Numbered from the stretch's first letter, positions 35,401 to 44,668 are shown. The stretch is 64,000 bases of DNA from Desulfobacteraceae bacterium (GCA_003599865.1 QZKS01000098.1:1-64000); one strand, 5' to 3'. Numbers and translations: made by a program. The notes: a model not told the origin generated them from the letters alone.

Positions 35401-36594
35401 AAAATCACAAGCACCGGCAGATATCGATTTTTTCACCATTTTAAACCTGAGTGGAACCGGGAGTTTTTCAGAAGTTATAATTATATGGCTCACTTTCTGG
35501 TTGTCAAAAAAACACTGCTGGAAACGACCGGATACCTGCGGAGTGATTTTGATGGCGCTCAGGATTATGACCTGATTCTCCGGGCAACTGAAAAAACAGA
35601 TAAAATTCATCATATCCCCAAAATTTTGTATCATTGGAGGGTAAGCGAAAACTCAACAGCGCTGAATGCAGAAACCAAACCCTATGCCTATAATGCCGGT
35701 CAAAAGGCTCTTTCCGAACACCTTTGCCGGATCGGGACAAAAGGGGAGGTTCTGATCCCAAGGCTTGGAATATACCGGATTCAATATGAGATACCGGACC
35801 CCCCTCCTGCCGTGTCCATTATTATACCTGAAATTCAATCCCAAAAAGGCTTTGTCCGTTTTTTGCAATCCCTGGCAAAGACGGATTATCCCGGTTTTGA
35901 AATCCTTGTCGGTGTCGCTGCAACAGGCAATGAAGCGATTCATTGGAAGTCTGACATGGAACGGAATATGAATATCAGATCCATTGAAATCAAGAGAGAC
36001 AAAACAACCGCAGCCGGATGCAATGCCATTGTCCGTCATGCCGTTGGCGATCTTCTGCTGTTTGTAAATCCATGCGCTGAATGTATTCATGAGGACTGGA
36101 TCAGGCCGATGGCAGGGCATTGCTGCCGTGACGATAAGACGGGTGCTGCCGGCGCAATGCTTTATGGGGAAAACAACACCATTCATAACGCAGGGATCAT
36201 GTTAGGTGTTGACGGTATCTATGGATATCCTCATCGCGGGGAAGAAAAGGATTCCATGGGATATGCGGGACGGCTTCTGATTACCCAAAACGTTTCTGCG
36301 GTCAGTGCGGATTGTCTTATGGTCCGGAAAGAGTTGTTCGCTCGGGTGAATGGATTTGACGAAAACTATCAGCAAGAATGTCATGATGTGGATCTTTGCC
36401 TGTCACTTCAAAAATCAGGATATCAAAACGTCTGGACGCCTTTTTCCAGACTCAAGGTATATCCGGCCCCCGCGGCGGAGAACATGGAGGACAGGACGTA
36501 TTTTCAGAACAAGTGGCGGAAAGAGATTGATCAGGGAGATCCCTGCTACAATCCCAATTTTCTGAAAAAAAGCACACTTTTCCGGCTGGCCTGA
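32497..36594 (+). CDS. Large fusion: methyltransferase, coiled coil, two GT2 glycosyltransferase domains
   Basis: 1365 residues. Residues ~70-270 are a SAM methyltransferase (ILELGCGCGAITRYI at 89-103, then VEGN and FLIGILEYA). Residues ~300-700 are a long linker with IDYLPFNIIIDENNSYRVID and a beta-rich stretch. Residues ~712-752 form a coiled coil. The first GT2 domain starts near 846 (ISIVVPVFNTHKNM) with metal-binding acidic groups (IAFLDHDDTLAP, YSDEDKI). A second GT2-like domain starts near 1103 (VSIIIPEIQSQKGF); it ends with DVDLCLSLQKSGY but its donor site is less complete. Such methyltransferase-coil-GT proteins resemble chain-terminating enzymes like WbdD, which cap chains for Wzt-dependent export. 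That role is inferred from position after wzt. Confidence 0.87.
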   Translation: MKKFPLQQENTFREEESNIWSMDISKNIAYSDGRESEARLKAILKDAFDLSSSSMELSSHIEDTATEYHLSPQRSNLIGALNLEGMKNILELGCGCGAITRYIAESGAEVDAVEGNVHRAEIARMRCRDLANVNIVHADFNQLSFPPHTYDAVFLIGILEYAKKFGPQSTSDMECAAKILKKVHSAVTKNGIIITAIENRMGLKYWLGASEDHFGEPYIGLYDYPHDHGVRTYDRKEWEEIFRIAGVRHHCFLYPFPDYKLPKAILSGEYIRNDKYAHSILQQIHSRDYTKKWQTDSQEFLLWRSLHQKGTLEEYANSFLIVMSDSVESIRKHTPYDFIYFSDPGRKLHFQTRTMKERGRGMIQKERVTPLISFSHTRKFQQNVSESEYISGSLLSAFWLLSIVGTTDLSRFEQLLATYYGFLRTCLKNPENIKTAIDYLPFNIIIDENNSYRVIDQEWRAEKDISAEFILFRSLLWFGHHHKKLLHPLCIRKNIKTVFEFIEYGFQLLSLPIETHIDEFRKLEEEFQETVILNKEKNSISGMLVELLQKPDDPDGSDQFPVQIFWDRQGDGFCEQDSKTILASIGSKQQKLVFEFPGTVTKIKRIRFDPCDRPGFFQLFSVTLLWKPGDCPSANVIWRLESIKSIREHSATSDIESFIDDLGETFCSTSTDPQLVFDTPFGVRSPEGNGAFLFEVEMDWPKSKEYEIARSNCIKEVDIKRLQLQNREKQIQTLQHELRMIEDSITWQIAKRVRGLAGALTFGKLPILKKGILTLKKQGLIAFYEKTRIYCLRQWKGLNGTALSEIDYRWLNGPQKTAYDRWITANEPDKKELNSQTTISRTFVHKPLISIVVPVFNTHKNMLRQMIQSVENQSYPNWELCISDGASRFDHVRQMLQDYSKQDNRIRYTFLPENLGISGNTNAAIRIAQGDFIAFLDHDDTLAPFALFEIVRQLNKKPHTELFYSDEDKITSTGRYRFFHHFKPEWNREFFRSYNYMAHFLVVKKTLLETTGYLRSDFDGAQDYDLILRATEKTDKIHHIPKILYHWRVSENSTALNAETKPYAYNAGQKALSEHLCRIGTKGEVLIPRLGIYRIQYEIPDPPPAVSIIIPEIQSQKGFVRFLQSLAKTDYPGFEILVGVAATGNEAIHWKSDMERNMNIRSIEIKRDKTTAAGCNAIVRHAVGDLLLFVNPCAECIHEDWIRPMAGHCCRDDKTGAAGAMLYGENNTIHNAGIMLGVDGIYGYPHRGEEKDSMGYAGRLLITQNVSAVSADCLMVRKELFARVNGFDENYQQECHDVDLCLSLQKSGYQNVWTPFSRLKVYPAPAAENMEDRTYFQNKWRKEIDQGDPCYNPNFLKKSTLFRLA

Positions 36595-36610
36595 TGAGAT
36601 TGCAATCAAA

Positions 36611-38764
36611 TTGAAGGATTTCATAAAAATACATCCCCTGTTGACATATGGAAGAGTTCTTTTTACGGCGCACAATTTCAAAAGGCTTCTATGGTATTTG
36701 CGACATGGCAGATTTGACCTGATTGTTCAAAGAATCCGCTTTAAGCACGAGATCGGAAAACAGCAAGGCATCAGCAGTCAGCCAAGACAGATGAAATCGC
36801 TGAAGGATGTGATGAAGCAGTTTCATCCCTTTCCCCGGATCCCCCATCTCAAAACTGAGAAACCCATTGATATCATCATTCCCGTTTACAATGGTTTTGA
36901 ATTTCTTTCCGAATTGTTTTCCAGGCTGCTATCCGAACAGACAGTCCCGGTCAGATTGATTGTAGTGGATGACTGCAGTCCGGATAACCGCTGCGCCGGA
37001 TATATAAGCGGACTCGCTTCTTCCCGTCCGGACATTCTTTTTATCAGAAATAAAACCAATCAGGGATTTGTGAAAAGCGTGAATATGGCGGTTCAGCATG
37101 CCCGGAATCATTTCGTGATTCTGAATACCGATGTGCTGCCGCCGAAAAACTGGCTTGAGCGGCTGATGGTTCCTATCTTCCATGGAGACAAGATTGCAAG
37201 TACAACCCCTTTTACCAATTCCGGTGTGATTTGCAGTTTTCCTGATTTTTTACAGGACAACGAACTGTATGAAGGGCTCAGCGTTGATGAATTGGATACT
37301 TATTTCCAGTCCGTACATTCCGAAACCATACGATTTGAAATACCAACCGGCGTTGGATTCTGCATGGGGATCAATAAGGATGCCGTTGACCGGATCGGCA
37401 TGTTCGATGATGTCCTTTTCGGCAAAGGGTATGGCGAGGAAAATGACTGGTGCATGAGAGCCCATGAGGCCGGTTTTAAAAACATCATGGTTTCGGATCT
37501 TTTCGTTTATCATCGGCATGGCGGATCTTTCTCCGGGAAGGAAAAGCAGCGGCTTCAGGATGAAAACCTGAAGAAGATGTACATAAAGCATCCGGGCTAT
37601 TCCGCCAAGGTTCAGGAGTTCATTGCAGAAGACCCTGGCAAATCCATTCGAGATTTTATCATTCTTTGGATTTCCGCAACACGCAAAAAGGTGGCTCTTA
37701 TCATCGATCATACATTGGGGGGAGGTGCCAACCAGTATCGGGAGAAAATCATAGCCGAGCGCCTTCATGATAATCAATGTGTGCTGCTGTTATCCTATGA
37801 CATTATTGCCGGCAGGGGATTTGAGCTGACCTTTCTGGGAGGCGGTTATTCAATTGGTTATGATCTGGGAGAGGCAGAAGATATCCGGTTGCTGTACGAT
37901 TATATCAAAATCCACGAGATTATCGTGAATGAACTGGCGACCTTTGAGAAACCCTTGCAGATATTGGCTCTGGTTCAGGAGATCAAAGAACGTTATAACG
38001 CCAGACTGACTGTGCCGATACATGACTACTTCTCCATCTGTCCGAGTCTTTTTTTGTTGAATGACAGTCTTGTTTACTGCGACGTTCCGGGTGGAGAAGA
38101 GTGCCTTCGCTGTATCCACACCAACAAAGCTGAATTTATTCCCATCCGGTATACGGATATCGAAAAGTGGCGGGAAAAGTGGGGCAGCTTTTTGACAATA
38201 ACCGATGAAATCACCTGTTTCTCAAATTCATCAAAACAGATTGTTCTCAAGGCATACCCGTATATCGACCAGGCCAGGTTTTTTGTAAAACCCCATATGG
38301 TTGATGATATGGAAAAAATCCCCCACACGAACCGGAACGACGGGGTGTTGAATCTTGGAATTCTCGGCGTACTCACCACACATAAGGGAAGCGGAGTGGT
38401 CAGGAAGATTCTGGATATCATAGACCGGGAAAATCTGCCGGTGAAAATCATCCTGATCGGCGAAAGCCAGGAAAAAATTCAAAGCAGACACCTGATTGTC
38501 ACCGGTGCATATAAACGCAGTGAACTTCCGGAAATTGTAATGAACGCGGGAATCGACATGTTTTTTGTACCCTCAATCTGTCCGGAAACATTCTCATTTA
38601 CCACGGAAGAGATTATCGGAATGGGACTGCCGGTTGCGGTTTTCAACCTGGGAGCTCCTGCAGAAAAAATATCTTACTATCCAAAGGGTCTTGTGATCGA
38701 TGGGTTTGATCCTTCACATGCCATAAAATCAATCATGAAATTTTGGAAAAATGAATCTCCTTAA
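36611..38764 (+). CDS. Bifunctional GT2 / GT4-like glycosyltransferase
   Basis: 717 residues from a TTG start (no ATG in frame near the boundary). After a basic leader, a GT2 domain begins near residue 86 (IDIIIPVYNGFEFLSELF, VVDDCSPDNRC) and ends with YGEENDWCMRAHEAGFKNI near 275, typical of rhamnosyl-transferase-type GT2 proteins. A second half from about residue 359 (VALIIDHTLGGGANQYREKI) is GT-B-like and ends in MFFVPSICPETFSFTTEEIIGMGLPVAVF, the EX7E region of GT4 enzymes. Two linkages made by one polypeptide would be consistent with a repeating unit. Its last 14 bases overlap the following methyltransferase. Confidence 0.85.
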   Translation: MKDFIKIHPLLTYGRVLFTAHNFKRLLWYLRHGRFDLIVQRIRFKHEIGKQQGISSQPRQMKSLKDVMKQFHPFPRIPHLKTEKPIDIIIPVYNGFEFLSELFSRLLSEQTVPVRLIVVDDCSPDNRCAGYISGLASSRPDILFIRNKTNQGFVKSVNMAVQHARNHFVILNTDVLPPKNWLERLMVPIFHGDKIASTTPFTNSGVICSFPDFLQDNELYEGLSVDELDTYFQSVHSETIRFEIPTGVGFCMGINKDAVDRIGMFDDVLFGKGYGEENDWCMRAHEAGFKNIMVSDLFVYHRHGGSFSGKEKQRLQDENLKKMYIKHPGYSAKVQEFIAEDPGKSIRDFIILWISATRKKVALIIDHTLGGGANQYREKIIAERLHDNQCVLLLSYDIIAGRGFELTFLGGGYSIGYDLGEAEDIRLLYDYIKIHEIIVNELATFEKPLQILALVQEIKERYNARLTVPIHDYFSICPSLFLLNDSLVYCDVPGGEECLRCIHTNKAEFIPIRYTDIEKWREKWGSFLTITDEITCFSNSSKQIVLKAYPYIDQARFFVKPHMVDDMEKIPHTNRNDGVLNLGILGVLTTHKGSGVVRKILDIIDRENLPVKIILIGESQEKIQSRHLIVTGAYKRSELPEIVMNAGIDMFFVPSICPETFSFTTEEIIGMGLPVAVFNLGAPAEKISYYPKGLVIDGFDPSHAIKSIMKFWKNESP

Positions 38765-39503
38765 AAAAATTTTACATCGTGTTATGTCTTTTCAAGACTT
38801 GCCGACTGAAGCCTCCCAAGACTTGCCGACCGGCATCACTCGTAAATTGATTGCCGACAAATACTTGTCAGGCAATGGTATTGAAATTGGAGCCTTGCAT
38901 AATCCCTTACCGGTTTCAAAAAATACAGCCGTCAGATATGTAGACAGAATGCCGGTATCTGATTTAAAGACCCACTATCCGGAACTTGCGCGATATAATC
39001 TTGTGGATATTGATATTGTAGATGATGGAGAGTCTCTGCATACCGTCAAAAATGATACGCAGGATTTTGTCATTGCAAATCATTTTATCGAGCATTGTAA
39101 AAATCCCATTGCAGCGATAATAAGTATGTTCAGAGTTCTTAAATCCGGCGGAATTATATATCTTGCTATACCGGATAAACGCTATAATTTTGATAAAATT
39201 CGTGAGAATACTTCCTTTGATCATCTTGCAATTGATCATAGACAAGGCCCAAGTGTATCAAAGAAAAAACACTTTGAAGAATGGACTCTTTCCTGGAATC
39301 AAATTACAGATCCGGAAAAAGCCAAAAAACGAGTAGAATACCTTATGGGTATTGATTATAGTATTCACTATCATGTGTGGACCTCCGATACCTTCCTTGA
39401 TTTTTTATTCTGTCTGAAAAAAGAATTTTTAAGTGACTTTCAAGTACTTTTGTTTCTTCAAAATGAAGACGAATGTATCACTATTCTGAAAAAAGGATAT
39501 TAA
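38751..39503 (+). CDS. SAM-dependent methyltransferase, divergent
   Basis: 250 residues. The SAM loop is GNGIEIGALHNPLPV near residue 45, a form seen in a glycan-linked methyltransferase group, followed by NHFIEHCKNPIAAII and RVLKSGGIIYLAIPDKR. The early part holds an 8-residue tandem repeat (QDLPTEAS then QDLPTG) produced by a 24-base duplication. The start overlaps the previous gene by 14 bases. AT-rich compared with its neighbours, so possibly a later addition. Substrate unknown. Confidence 0.83.
   Translation: MNLLKKILHRVMSFQDLPTEASQDLPTGITRKLIADKYLSGNGIEIGALHNPLPVSKNTAVRYVDRMPVSDLKTHYPELARYNLVDIDIVDDGESLHTVKNDTQDFVIANHFIEHCKNPIAAIISMFRVLKSGGIIYLAIPDKRYNFDKIRENTSFDHLAIDHRQGPSVSKKKHFEEWTLSWNQITDPEKAKKRVEYLMGIDYSIHYHVWTSDTFLDFLFCLKKEFLSDFQVLLFLQNEDECITILKKGY
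38793..38830 (+). repeat. 24-base-period tandem duplication inside a methyltransferase gene
   Basis: CAAGACTTGCCGAC occurs at 38793-38806 and again at 38817-38830, a period of 24 bases (eight codons), so the frame is kept. It lies in the poorly conserved N-terminus of the methyltransferase. Confidence 0.8.
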
Positions 39504-39517
39504 TTGAATTTACGCAA

Positions 39518-41500
39518 ATGATAAAATACGCTTTTTTTGATCAAAAAAGACAATCCGGAACTATAGTAATCGTATTTATTCTGATGATTGTTTTTTTATT
39601 TTATAAATCTTTCTACTTATTTTATCCGGATTTAGCTTTTACCTATCCCTTTAAATCCTTTGATAGCTATCAGTGGATTTCAGATGCGTTATTATATGCC
39701 GGATATAATATTGATATTAGCTACCGAAATCCCGGCCTGCCGATTCTGATTGCCCTTTTGATGAAAATCGGATTTCCGAATCTGCTGCCGGTGCTTTCCC
39801 AGCTGCTTCTGGTTGTATTTTTTATCTATCTGACCTGTTTTCTGCGAAGATATTTTGAAGACGGAATCGTTGCGGTTACGATATTATTTTTCTTTTTTAA
39901 CTTCAGTATCCAGACCTTTTTTGATTATGTACTTGCCGATCAGTGGGCTGTCACATTACAGCTGATCGCTATCTATTATCTATCCGGAGTAAAAGAAAAC
40001 CGGCTTTACCTGATACCCTTTGTGATATTCGCATCCCTCAGTTTTCTTTTCCAGTTTGCCGTCGGCTTTCTGTTACCGGCTTTTGTGATCTATTTTATTT
40101 TTGAATGCAGGCACGTTATCCGGAATGAAAAACGTTTTTATGCCTTGTCGTTTGTAACCGTCTGCCTGGCTTTGGCCATTATTGCTCCGAATCTCATCTA
40201 CAAGTGGATCAGGTTCGGAACTCCCTTTTATTCCCAAGTCAATCCGTTTCAGCTGGTGCAATTTCATTTGTTTGGAATTCCCTATTACGGCATCAATTAT
40301 GTTTCGTTTTTCGGGTTACCGGTCGCGGTTTTTTCCATATACGGCATGTTCACCTCCCTGGCCAAAAGGGATATATGGATCCTGATTCATATCGGCGTCC
40401 TTTCCAGCTTCCTTTTCTGGATACTCTTCTATACCTGGCTGGATGTTCGTTTTCTTCTCTATTTTTTACCGTTTCTGCCGTTTTATTTTGCCAATGGTCT
40501 GAAAAAAAGCGGTCTGATTGTTTTTGTCAAGGGATATGAATCCGGAAAGAAAAATGCGGCAATCGCTGCCATTCTTGTTTTCTGCACGCTGTACGGGCTG
40601 CATGATAAAAAAAATCCATTTGAGCGAAGCAGGCTCCCCATATTGCCGTTTCTCATTGTCACATTTCCCACGGAACCGGTCTCCAAATGGGAGGGAAACC
40701 TGACCATTCTGCCTCAAAAAGCATCCATTGTCCTGGATGGAGACATGCTTTCCTTTTTCCGTTACTACCGGAAACATCGCAAGGAATTCAAAAAAAATGA
40801 CAGCGACCGGGAACGGATGATGCTCCAGAGCATACACAATGAAGCCATCAAACGATTTGGGACAGACTATATAATCGAGGAATGCGGGTATGAAAAAGCG
40901 GATTACTATTCTCAGATGAAAAGAAAGATTTTGTTTCAGCGTGATCCTGTCCCATGCGGCAAGGGCGGCGATGTGCGTTTGATCATCGGGGCCGGTGAGG
41001 TGGCTGATTATGAATTTTCACCGCTTGAAGATAACAGCCAACAGGCAGTCGTCATTTCCGGAAACCAGGAGATCCGGTTTGATCTGCAGCCGCAGTACCT
41101 GGAAAAGGAGATCCGGTTTACATACAAACCCATCATATTTTCCGGGGACCAGTCCAAAATTACCATCCGTTTTTCTTTCCATGATGGAAATCAAAAATTG
41201 CTTGGCGTGATCACCTATGTCCTGAACGGCCGGCAGGACTTCTGGAATCCTATGAATACCATTGACTCAGGCATCCCCCATATCACCAATGTACACGATT
41301 CATATCCTGCCGGTGAAAAAAGCCAGGTGGTTCTGAACAGCATCCTGGAGGATTACAACAAGGGTGCCAAAGCCATCCATGCGCCCCTTTACCGGAAGGA
41401 AGAGATATCCGGAATCAGAATGACGATCCATTCATGGTATCCGGATCGTGGAAAAATTCAAGCCTGTTTTTATGGTCTCAATTCCTTGTATAAACCGTAA
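39518..41500 (+). CDS. GT-C-type membrane protein with C-terminal soluble domain
   Basis: 660 residues from the ATG at 39518; an ATG at 39473 would add 15 residues but overlap the upstream gene. About ten membrane segments lie in the first ~350 residues, with the first outer loop containing SYRNPGLPILIALLMKIG, a common pattern of GT-C enzymes. Residues ~450-660 form a soluble beta-rich domain (QEIRFDLQPQYLEKEIRFTY, ITIRFSFHDGNQKLLG) that looks like a carbohydrate-binding sandwich. It probably transfers a sugar from a polyprenyl-phosphate donor outside the inner membrane. It is followed after 45 bases by a second enzyme of similar build. Confidence 0.72.
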   Translation: MIKYAFFDQKRQSGTIVIVFILMIVFLFYKSFYLFYPDLAFTYPFKSFDSYQWISDALLYAGYNIDISYRNPGLPILIALLMKIGFPNLLPVLSQLLLVVFFIYLTCFLRRYFEDGIVAVTILFFFFNFSIQTFFDYVLADQWAVTLQLIAIYYLSGVKENRLYLIPFVIFASLSFLFQFAVGFLLPAFVIYFIFECRHVIRNEKRFYALSFVTVCLALAIIAPNLIYKWIRFGTPFYSQVNPFQLVQFHLFGIPYYGINYVSFFGLPVAVFSIYGMFTSLAKRDIWILIHIGVLSSFLFWILFYTWLDVRFLLYFLPFLPFYFANGLKKSGLIVFVKGYESGKKNAAIAAILVFCTLYGLHDKKNPFERSRLPILPFLIVTFPTEPVSKWEGNLTILPQKASIVLDGDMLSFFRYYRKHRKEFKKNDSDRERMMLQSIHNEAIKRFGTDYIIEECGYEKADYYSQMKRKILFQRDPVPCGKGGDVRLIIGAGEVADYEFSPLEDNSQQAVVISGNQEIRFDLQPQYLEKEIRFTYKPIIFSGDQSKITIRFSFHDGNQKLLGVITYVLNGRQDFWNPMNTIDSGIPHITNVHDSYPAGEKSQVVLNSILEDYNKGAKAIHAPLYRKEEISGIRMTIHSWYPDRGKIQACFYGLNSLYKP

Positions 41501-41545
41501 ACCGAAAAGCAAACGCTTTTTCAGACCTGTTGCATACTGCCGGGC

Positions 41546-43570
41546 ATGAAATCAACCGCAAATACAAGACCGATCATCTGGTTATGCATCATCATTTTTA
41601 CGCTCGGATGTCTTCATACCGCTTATCTTGCCTTGTCTCAGGCACCGCCTTCATGGGATGAGGCCCATTACCTGCAGGGTGCCTTTGAGATTGCCAAGGG
41701 GCTTGATGTTTCCATGCGGGCGGCTTGCAGAGCATATCGACACGCCTTGTCCTTTAAACCGCCATTTGTCTGCATTCCTGCCGGATTCATGATCTGGATT
41801 TCCGGAGGTGAACTGTTTGCCGGTATGTTCACGATGGTGCTTGTTTTTCTATGCCTTGGATTTGCGGCCTACTCGCTGTTCCGCAATATCCTGGAGCCGG
41901 TTCCATCCGTGATCGCCGTTTCCTTCCTGCTGACAATGCCCATGGTTACAGGTCTCACGCATCGGTTTTATACGGAAAATCTACTTCTGACCCTGTGTGT
42001 CCTGACACTCGATATTCTATTGAGGCACCGGTTTCTTTCTGCCGGCGTGTCTGTTGGGATCGGTATCCTTTTCGGAATCGGTTTTTTAACCAAGCTGACT
42101 TTTTTGCCTCTTATGGCATTACCATTTTTTTATCTGATCATGATTGAATGTAAAAAAAGGGTTGGAGATCCGGATCGATCCGGAATATATCGGAAAATTT
42201 TTGTAAACACCGGCATGATTGTCATAATTGCAGCGCTGGTTTCCTTCACCTGGTATGGCAGCGGGAAAAATGCATCCATGACCTTTCATCATGCGGCAGC
42301 GGCTTCAAAATCCAGAGCATGCTGGTATCCGCTGATCGACTCGGTTATGGCCAATATCTCTTCAGGACCATCGGTAGTTATCTTTTTATTATCCGTGACT
42401 GGTTTTATCGCACTGATCCGCCGGATCTGGAACCGGCAGATTGAGAAAAAGAGGCTGGAGGCATGGATTACCATATTGCTGATAGCCGGAGTTACACTGC
42501 TTATCACGACCATCTCAACGAACAAGGCCACCCGGTTTACCATTACCTGGCTGGCTGCTGTCGCGGCACTTGCAGCCTATGCTCCTTTTGCATGGTTTGA
42601 ACATCAGCGGGCCGCCTTGTGGATCGCCTCTGCATTTGCCGCCCTGCTGTTTGTTATGACCCTGCACAACTCTTTTGATATACTCCCTTTCAAAGAAATC
42701 AAGATGGGAAATCTTACCCTGCTGGATAACCGGTATCCCTTGAATGTGCCCAACTGGTTTGACGATAATCATCCGGTTGACAGAAACCATTACCCATGGG
42801 AAAGGGCGGCGGATCTTATCGCAGATGACGCAAGACAGCAGTTTCCCGATGTAGCGACTCCGGTGGTAAGGTTAACGGTGAACAGTCTCATCTTCTGTCA
42901 TGATTATTTCAATCTGCTGTCAACCATCCGGAACCATCCGATGTTCTATCTCTGGTGGTATGGAACCACCCTGGAAGGCGCATCAGGACCGCACTATATT
43001 CTTCATGGCGTTAACCTTCATCAGTTTCATCAGGAAACCAAATTTGAGGAATTTTATCCGGATTTTCATCTTAAAGCTGGGGCAGGGGAGATTCCATACG
43101 AGCAGATCGGCCTGATTCAGGGGTCTGGAAATAGCAGACTCCATATCTATCGCAAAATCATTTCCTTTCCCGATTTCAAACAACTGGATACGGATATTAT
43201 TCAGGAGGCGGAAGCCTATACTCGGGGAAATGTTGTCAAGGATATTCATAATTTCGGTCAGGGAATTGGCGTGATCACCACACCGCATGAAAAAAAATCC
43301 TTTGCGGAATATGATCTGCATATTCCGCAAAAAGGCAGGTATCTACTGGAAATACGATATGCTTCCGACCAGTTGCGTCCCATTATGATCCGGATTAATG
43401 GAAAAGAGGTGGCATCGAACATTCAAAAGATTACAGGCGGATGGCATCCGAGATTCCAGGCCTGGGAGAGAATCGCCTTGACAGACCTGAATGAAGGAAA
43501 AAATACCATTCGTATTGAAAGTGAATCCCTGTTTCCGCACCTGGATAAATTTCTTTTAAGAAAGATGTAG
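41546..43570 (+). CDS. GT-C-type membrane glycosyltransferase (family 39-like) with C-terminal beta domain
   Basis: 674 residues. After the first membrane segment comes QAPPSWDEAHYLQGAFEIAK, where the D-E pair is the hallmark first-loop motif of ArnT/PMT-type (GT39/GT83) enzymes. About ten more membrane segments follow (for example FGIGFLTKLTFLPLMALPFF). Residues ~580-674 are a beta-sandwich resembling carbohydrate-binding modules (YDLHIPQKGRYLLEIRYAS, RPIMIRINGKEV, TIRIESESLF). It would use a lipid-phosphate sugar donor on the periplasmic side to decorate the exported or lipid-linked chain. The next gene starts three bases after its stop. Confidence 0.87.
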   Translation: MKSTANTRPIIWLCIIIFTLGCLHTAYLALSQAPPSWDEAHYLQGAFEIAKGLDVSMRAACRAYRHALSFKPPFVCIPAGFMIWISGGELFAGMFTMVLVFLCLGFAAYSLFRNILEPVPSVIAVSFLLTMPMVTGLTHRFYTENLLLTLCVLTLDILLRHRFLSAGVSVGIGILFGIGFLTKLTFLPLMALPFFYLIMIECKKRVGDPDRSGIYRKIFVNTGMIVIIAALVSFTWYGSGKNASMTFHHAAAASKSRACWYPLIDSVMANISSGPSVVIFLLSVTGFIALIRRIWNRQIEKKRLEAWITILLIAGVTLLITTISTNKATRFTITWLAAVAALAAYAPFAWFEHQRAALWIASAFAALLFVMTLHNSFDILPFKEIKMGNLTLLDNRYPLNVPNWFDDNHPVDRNHYPWERAADLIADDARQQFPDVATPVVRLTVNSLIFCHDYFNLLSTIRNHPMFYLWWYGTTLEGASGPHYILHGVNLHQFHQETKFEEFYPDFHLKAGAGEIPYEQIGLIQGSGNSRLHIYRKIISFPDFKQLDTDIIQEAEAYTRGNVVKDIHNFGQGIGVITTPHEKKSFAEYDLHIPQKGRYLLEIRYASDQLRPIMIRINGKEVASNIQKITGGWHPRFQAWERIALTDLNEGKNTIRIESESLFPHLDKFLLRKM

Positions 43571-43573
43571 TCA

Positions 43574-44491
43574 ATGAGTCAGCATAACAACACCTCCATC
43601 TGCTGTATCATGGTTACCTTTTATCCGGACATGGATACCATTGAGACGATTTTCGAATCCCTGCTGCCCCAGGTTGATCAGGTTTTGATTGTTGATAATG
43701 GATCTGACCGGTCTGCCATGATTCCGATTCTGGCAAAAAACAAGATCCATGTGATCTGGAATCCGAAAAACCTTGGAATCGGGGAAGCCTTGAATCAGGG
43801 GATCTCCTATGCTGAAAAAAACGGTTTTTCCCATGTTTTGTTTCTTGACCAGGACAGTATACCTTCAAGGAATATGGTGTTGAATCTGGTATGTGCTTCC
43901 GAAAGATTGAAACAGAAACAGCCTGATGTCGTTGTTGGCCCAAAGATCATGGACATGCAGACCGGTCGGGAAACCCACTTTGTCACATTTAAATTTCCTT
44001 TTGTCCGGCGGTCTCATTGCAGTGATTCCGGCAAGACGGCTATCCATGCCGATTTTTTAATCACATCAGGAATGCTGATCCCGGTTAGTTTATTCCGAAA
44101 GACCGGGAAAATGGATAAGCGTCTTTTTATCGACAATGTTGACCTGGAATGGTGTTTCCGGGCTAGAAAAAAAGGTGTCCTGTTTTATGGGGTCTGTGAT
44201 GCCTCTCTTGCACACAGCCTGAGCGATCAGACGATTCAGGTGTGGATCGGCAGAAATATGACCATTCACTGGCATCGTTCGCCGGTGAGGATTTACTATA
44301 TCACGCGAAATCGGTTATGGCTGTATTCAAGACCGTATACTCCTGTTGAGTGGATTATCCATGATTGCCTGCGAATGGTCATCAAACAACTGTTTGTGAT
44401 TATTTTTTTTCAAAACAGGGCGGACAATATCCGAATGTTTGCAAAAGGCATACGGGACAGATTTACCGGATATCTCGGAGAATATCACTGA
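43574..44491 (+). CDS. Glycosyltransferase family 2, rhamnosyltransferase-like
   Basis: 305 residues. The pattern CCIMVTFYPDMDTIETIFES, VLIVDNGSDRSAMIP, NLGIGEALNQGISYA, FLDQDSIPS and DNVDLEWCFRARKKG is that of the RfbF/WbbL rhamnosyltransferase subgroup of GT2. The dTDP-rhamnose genes at 52781-56235 could supply its donor. It ends the tightly packed run that began near 20 kb; a 210-base non-coding stretch follows. Confidence 0.9.
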   Translation: MSQHNNTSICCIMVTFYPDMDTIETIFESLLPQVDQVLIVDNGSDRSAMIPILAKNKIHVIWNPKNLGIGEALNQGISYAEKNGFSHVLFLDQDSIPSRNMVLNLVCASERLKQKQPDVVVGPKIMDMQTGRETHFVTFKFPFVRRSHCSDSGKTAIHADFLITSGMLIPVSLFRKTGKMDKRLFIDNVDLEWCFRARKKGVLFYGVCDASLAHSLSDQTIQVWIGRNMTIHWHRSPVRIYYITRNRLWLYSRPYTPVEWIIHDCLRMVIKQLFVIIFFQNRADNIRMFAKGIRDRFTGYLGEYH

Positions 44492-44646
44492 GTGACCTGT
44501 GAAAAACCAGCCGGTAGAGCCATCGAAATTTTACCTTGTCCGAGACTGATTTTGAGATGATCGTCCGGAATGTCAGGCCGGCGAATCCCAAGTTTTGATC
44601 CATTTTCTTTGAAGAAAAATCTTTAACCACTGAAGAGCGGCGCAGA

Positions 44647-44668
44647 TATACTTAAAATCTCGATTTTA
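44647..44668 (+). promoter_or_regulatory. Possible promoter -10 and palindrome
   Basis: In the 210-base gap before 44702 lies TATACT (44647-44652), a good -10 match, with only a weak TTTAAC about 19 bases upstream. It overlaps a perfect inverted repeat TAAAATC-TC-GATTTTA (44653-44668) that could be an operator. The rest of the gap (44492-44640) shows nothing I can name. Confidence 0.3.

Noticed and set aside
35653-36186. 177-residue minus-strand frame
   Set aside because: Antisense to the large methyltransferase-glycosyltransferase gene, without motifs or ribosome site.
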